Assembly: GCA_002840645.1 (NCBI GenBank) | Contig: PHBO01000009.1 | Span: 1 to 64,000 of the forward strand | Length of the DNA stretch: 64,000 bases | Reading direction: 5' to 3' | Source of the DNA: Candidatus Cloacimonetes bacterium HGW-Cloacimonetes-3 | GTDB lineage: Bacteria > Cloacimonadota > Cloacimonadia > Cloacimonadales > Cloacimonadaceae | Shown: positions 62,087 to 64,000 of the stretch, one piece after another | Layout of the letters: every line of letters starts with the position of its first letter | Position numbering within the stretch: the stretch's first letter is position 1 | Translations under genes and position numbers: made by a program | Notes under the pieces: model-generated | Database searches by the model: none | The model's input: the letters and a program-made list of their open reading frames with translations, nothing else | Told to the model about the DNA's origin: nothing

Positions 62087-63639
62087 AGTCCCAGCTCCTG
62101 TTTCATCTGCTGCATGAATGGGTTGTAATAGTCCTTATCGCACAGGAATACGCCGTCCAAGCCCTTACCTCCGTTCTCAGGACGCTTTATCTCCGCGAAT
62201 TCACCCTTTGCCATGGCGGAGAATAAGCCATCCTCTGCCACGCGCTCCAGAAAGTCCACCGCCTGTTTCAGCACTTCATTGGCGCGCTGGTTCACGAAGC
62301 TGTCGGGAGCCAGGCACAGGCTTTGGTTCAGGTCTTTCACCGCTTTAAACAGGTATTGGGCGTTCTCGATAGCCAAAGAGCGGTCTGCCAGATGCGGGGT
62401 GTGGATAGCCTCGGTCATCATGCCCAGCAGTTGCACGCCCTGCCCGGTAAGCTGCCCCATGAAGTTAAACATGGCATCCATCAGGTGGGTCTTGAAGATG
62501 TTGCCGCTGGCGAACTTGGTGGGGGGCATATATTTAATGGGTGCATTGGGGAAAAGCTCTTTGGTAAGAAGCGCGTGGGCAAGCTCGTAAACAAAGCTGT
62601 TTTCCAGCTCGGGATCTATCTCGTAGGCGTGCCCCAAGCCCATTTTGTCGGGCTTTATGCCGCTGATGAGGGCAAAGCTCTCGTTGATAAGCTGGCTGGC
62701 AGTAACCGTGAAAGCCTTATCTATGGCGTCGGATGTGGTTAAATAGTTATCTTCTCCGGTCTGTATCTCTATACCGGCATAGGCGTTTATCATGCGGGCA
62801 AAGTATTGGTCTAAAAGCGTGCGTTTGGGGTTTATATCCCGGAACAGAATGCCGTACATGGCGTCATTCAGCATCAGGTCCAGGCGTTCTATGGCACCCA
62901 TCACGGCTATTTCCGGCATGCACAAACCGCTGGCATAGTTGGTAAGGCTAATGTAGCGCTTTTCCTCTGCGGATACCTCGTCCAGCGCGGCACGCATAAT
63001 ACGGAAGTTCTCCTGCGTGGCGTAAGTTCCACCAAAGCCAACCGTTGTGGCTCCGTATGGCACATAATCCAGCAGGGATTGCGCGGTGCTGCGGATCACG
63101 GCGATGATGTCCGCACCTTCACGGGCGGCAGCACGCGCCTGAGTTACATCTTCGTGGATATTTCCCGTGGCTACGATTACATATATGGCGGGCTTGCGGC
63201 GTTCGCCATACTTGGCAAACATTGCTTCCCGTTTTTGTTTCTGTTTTCTTATGTGGCTAAGCATAGTTTTGGTGAGGGGATTAAGGATAGATAGCAACTG
63301 CTCTGCAGATGCCAGCGGTAAGTCTGTTAAGCATAGGCTGTGCCCAGCAACCTGCTCTGCCACTTCCTGAGCACTTAAGCCTTTGGCAAGCATGGCATTA
63401 GCCACCCATACGGCAGCACCTTTATTCAGGGCAGATTTTGCTTTCAGGTGGTCAACCACCACGTTTGGCAGGGGTTCGCCACCTTTGATGGCACCGTCTA
63501 TCCCCATCAGACGCAGCACAGTACGCTCTATGGAAACCGAGCTGTAACCATCAAACAGCCAGCTAAAAGCACCGGTGATCTGTTGGGCGGCGATGCGGCT
63601 GCGGGAAACCAGTTCTTGATTTAGTTCGAGTTTAAGCAT
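62083..63639 (-). CDS. kamD: Lysine 5,6-aminomutase, alpha subunit
   Basis: KamD forms the barrel that holds the substrate, PLP and the upper face of the cobalamin. Starting at the ATG at 63637-63639 (GGAG upstream) gives 518 residues, the usual size; an in-frame start 41 codons earlier is unlikely. Typical segments are RTVLRLMGIDGA, VATGNIHEDVTQARAAAREGADII and PYGATTVGFGGTYATQENFRIMR. Together with kamE it belongs to lysine fermentation to acetate and butyrate. The rest of that pathway (kamA, kdd, kce, kal) would have to lie outside the window. Confidence 0.95.
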   Translation of the reverse strand: MLKLELNQELVSRSRIAAQQITGAFSWLFDGYSSVSIERTVLRLMGIDGAIKGGEPLPNVVVDHLKAKSALNKGAAVWVANAMLAKGLSAQEVAEQVAGHSLCLTDLPLASAEQLLSILNPLTKTMLSHIRKQKQKREAMFAKYGERRKPAIYVIVATGNIHEDVTQARAAAREGADIIAVIRSTAQSLLDYVPYGATTVGFGGTYATQENFRIMRAALDEVSAEEKRYISLTNYASGLCMPEIAVMGAIERLDLMLNDAMYGILFRDINPKRTLLDQYFARMINAYAGIEIQTGEDNYLTTSDAIDKAFTVTASQLINESFALISGIKPDKMGLGHAYEIDPELENSFVYELAHALLTKELFPNAPIKYMPPTKFASGNIFKTHLMDAMFNFMGQLTGQGVQLLGMMTEAIHTPHLADRSLAIENAQYLFKAVKDLNQSLCLAPDSFVNQRANEVLKQAVDFLERVAEDGLFSAMAKGEFAEIKRPENGGKGLDGVFLCDKDYYNPFMQQMKQELGL

Positions 63640-63804
63640 TATTTTACTCCAAGTTCTTGTATAAAGAAGTGTTGACGAGCTTTTTGGTTGTGGGGTTTTG
63701 GTCAAGGCTTTTCCTGCTATTGTGGGTTCCTGTGGTACGCGATGATAAATATGTAGTAGCACGTTGCATTTTCAGGGCAGGGAATGCTACCACCTAATAT
63801 AGCA

Positions 63805-63831
63805 AAGCCCCGAACCATAAGTCCGGGGCTT
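63805..63831 (-). terminator. Intrinsic terminator of the FlgD-like protein gene
   Basis: AAGCCCCG pairs perfectly with CGGGGCTT around an 11-nt loop, 57 bp beyond the stop at 63888. Read on the minus strand it is followed by TGCTATATT, a weak U-tract, so efficiency is uncertain. Confidence 0.7.
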
Positions 63832-63887
63832 GTATTATATTGGTAAACAGGCTATACGATTAACTCGCTAAGCCATTAACCGGTTAA

Positions 63888-64000
63888 TTATTTGATAATT
63901 ACAGCTTTACGAATACCGCTGTCTCTACCGGCTTGCATCTTGATAAAGTAGATGCCGGTGGGGCAGCTGTTACCTTTGCTATCTTTGCCGTTCCAGCCTG
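63888..64000 (-). CDS. Secreted protein with FlgD-like / T9SS-type C-terminal domain, 3' end only
   Basis: The last 37 codons of a gene enter from the right edge. They read GWNGKDSKGN then CPTGIYFIKMQAG and end in RKAVIIK-stop. This is the ending of FlgD Ig-like domains, with W-[DN]-G-[KR]-[DN]-x-x-G, [PS]-x-G-[IV]-Y and a final K-[AV]-[VL] strand, often annotated as a type IX secretion C-terminal signal. The catalytic or binding part of the protein is outside the window. Confidence 0.85.
   Translation of the reverse strand, partial: GWNGKDSKGNSCPTGIYFIKMQAGRDSGIRKAVIIK

Overview
The window looks like a chromosomal segment of a Gram-negative, anaerobic, amino-acid-fermenting bacterium, probably from a little-cultivated candidate phylum. 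Candidatus Cloacimonadota is my inference from gene content and the style of the secreted proteins; no marker gene here proves it. KdsB and LptB point to a lipopolysaccharide outer membrane. D-lysine 5,6-aminomutase (kamDE), an F-type flavodiiron protein and ferritin point to anaerobic amino-acid fermentation with oxygen defence. Very large secreted proteins with repeated beta-sandwich modules are typical of such lineages. Genes are dense and mostly on the minus strand, in tightly packed operons with 1-8 bp overlaps.

Layout. 1-300 is the start of an FG-GAP secreted protein. 967-7035 holds a secreted 5'-nucleotidase and a housekeeping run corA-queD-engB-mnmG-kdsB. 7263-10247 holds a YfhO-type membrane protein and a divergent thioesterase. 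10689-19448 holds two giant secreted proteins, a lamin-tail protein and an M6-type metalloprotease. 19653-26822 is a rod-shape operon mreB-mreC-(CofE-like)-mreD-mrdA-rodA-lipoprotein-dtd. 26823-35022 is an accessory zone with a tandemly duplicated pair of secreted proteins built from protease-propeptide-like modules and a 1363-residue subtilase, the latter flanked by ~145-bp direct repeats. 35023-40692 holds an unknown membrane protein, a geranylgeranyl-reductase-type flavoprotein, valS and a tRNA cluster. 40755-49764 holds a decayed four-helix-bundle gene and the run lptB-rpoN-lpd-hpf-hprK-ptsH-ptsI-pgi. 50057-55345 holds a PAS-GGDEF protein, a flavodiiron-ferritin pair, and an oxidoreductase-trxB-mutM operon. 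55346-57094 is a 1.7-kb gene-free repeat zone. 57095-63639 holds an NlpC/P60 hydrolase, tgt, rseP, a polypurine repeat array and kamDE. The window ends in the 3' end of another secreted protein with a FlgD-like C-terminus.

How it fits together. The lptB-rpoN-hpf-hprK-ptsH-ptsI run resembles the proteobacterial rpoN neighbourhood, but carries HPr kinase and a complete phosphoryl relay with no sugar permease beside it, which suggests a regulatory PTS. The mre operon is a full elongation module with two uncommon passengers.

The most unusual signals are non-coding: (i) a tRNA-Ser(UGA)/tRNA-Gln(UUG) pair whose facing acceptor halves are missing, so neither gene can fold; (ii) four hairpins with centres exactly 41 nt apart and covarying arms (56013-56163); (iii) several interspersed palindrome and polypurine repeat families; (iv) a 66-bp tandem array facing a related 48-bp array in opposite orientation. 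I found no CRISPR array, rRNA, intact insertion sequence or prophage.
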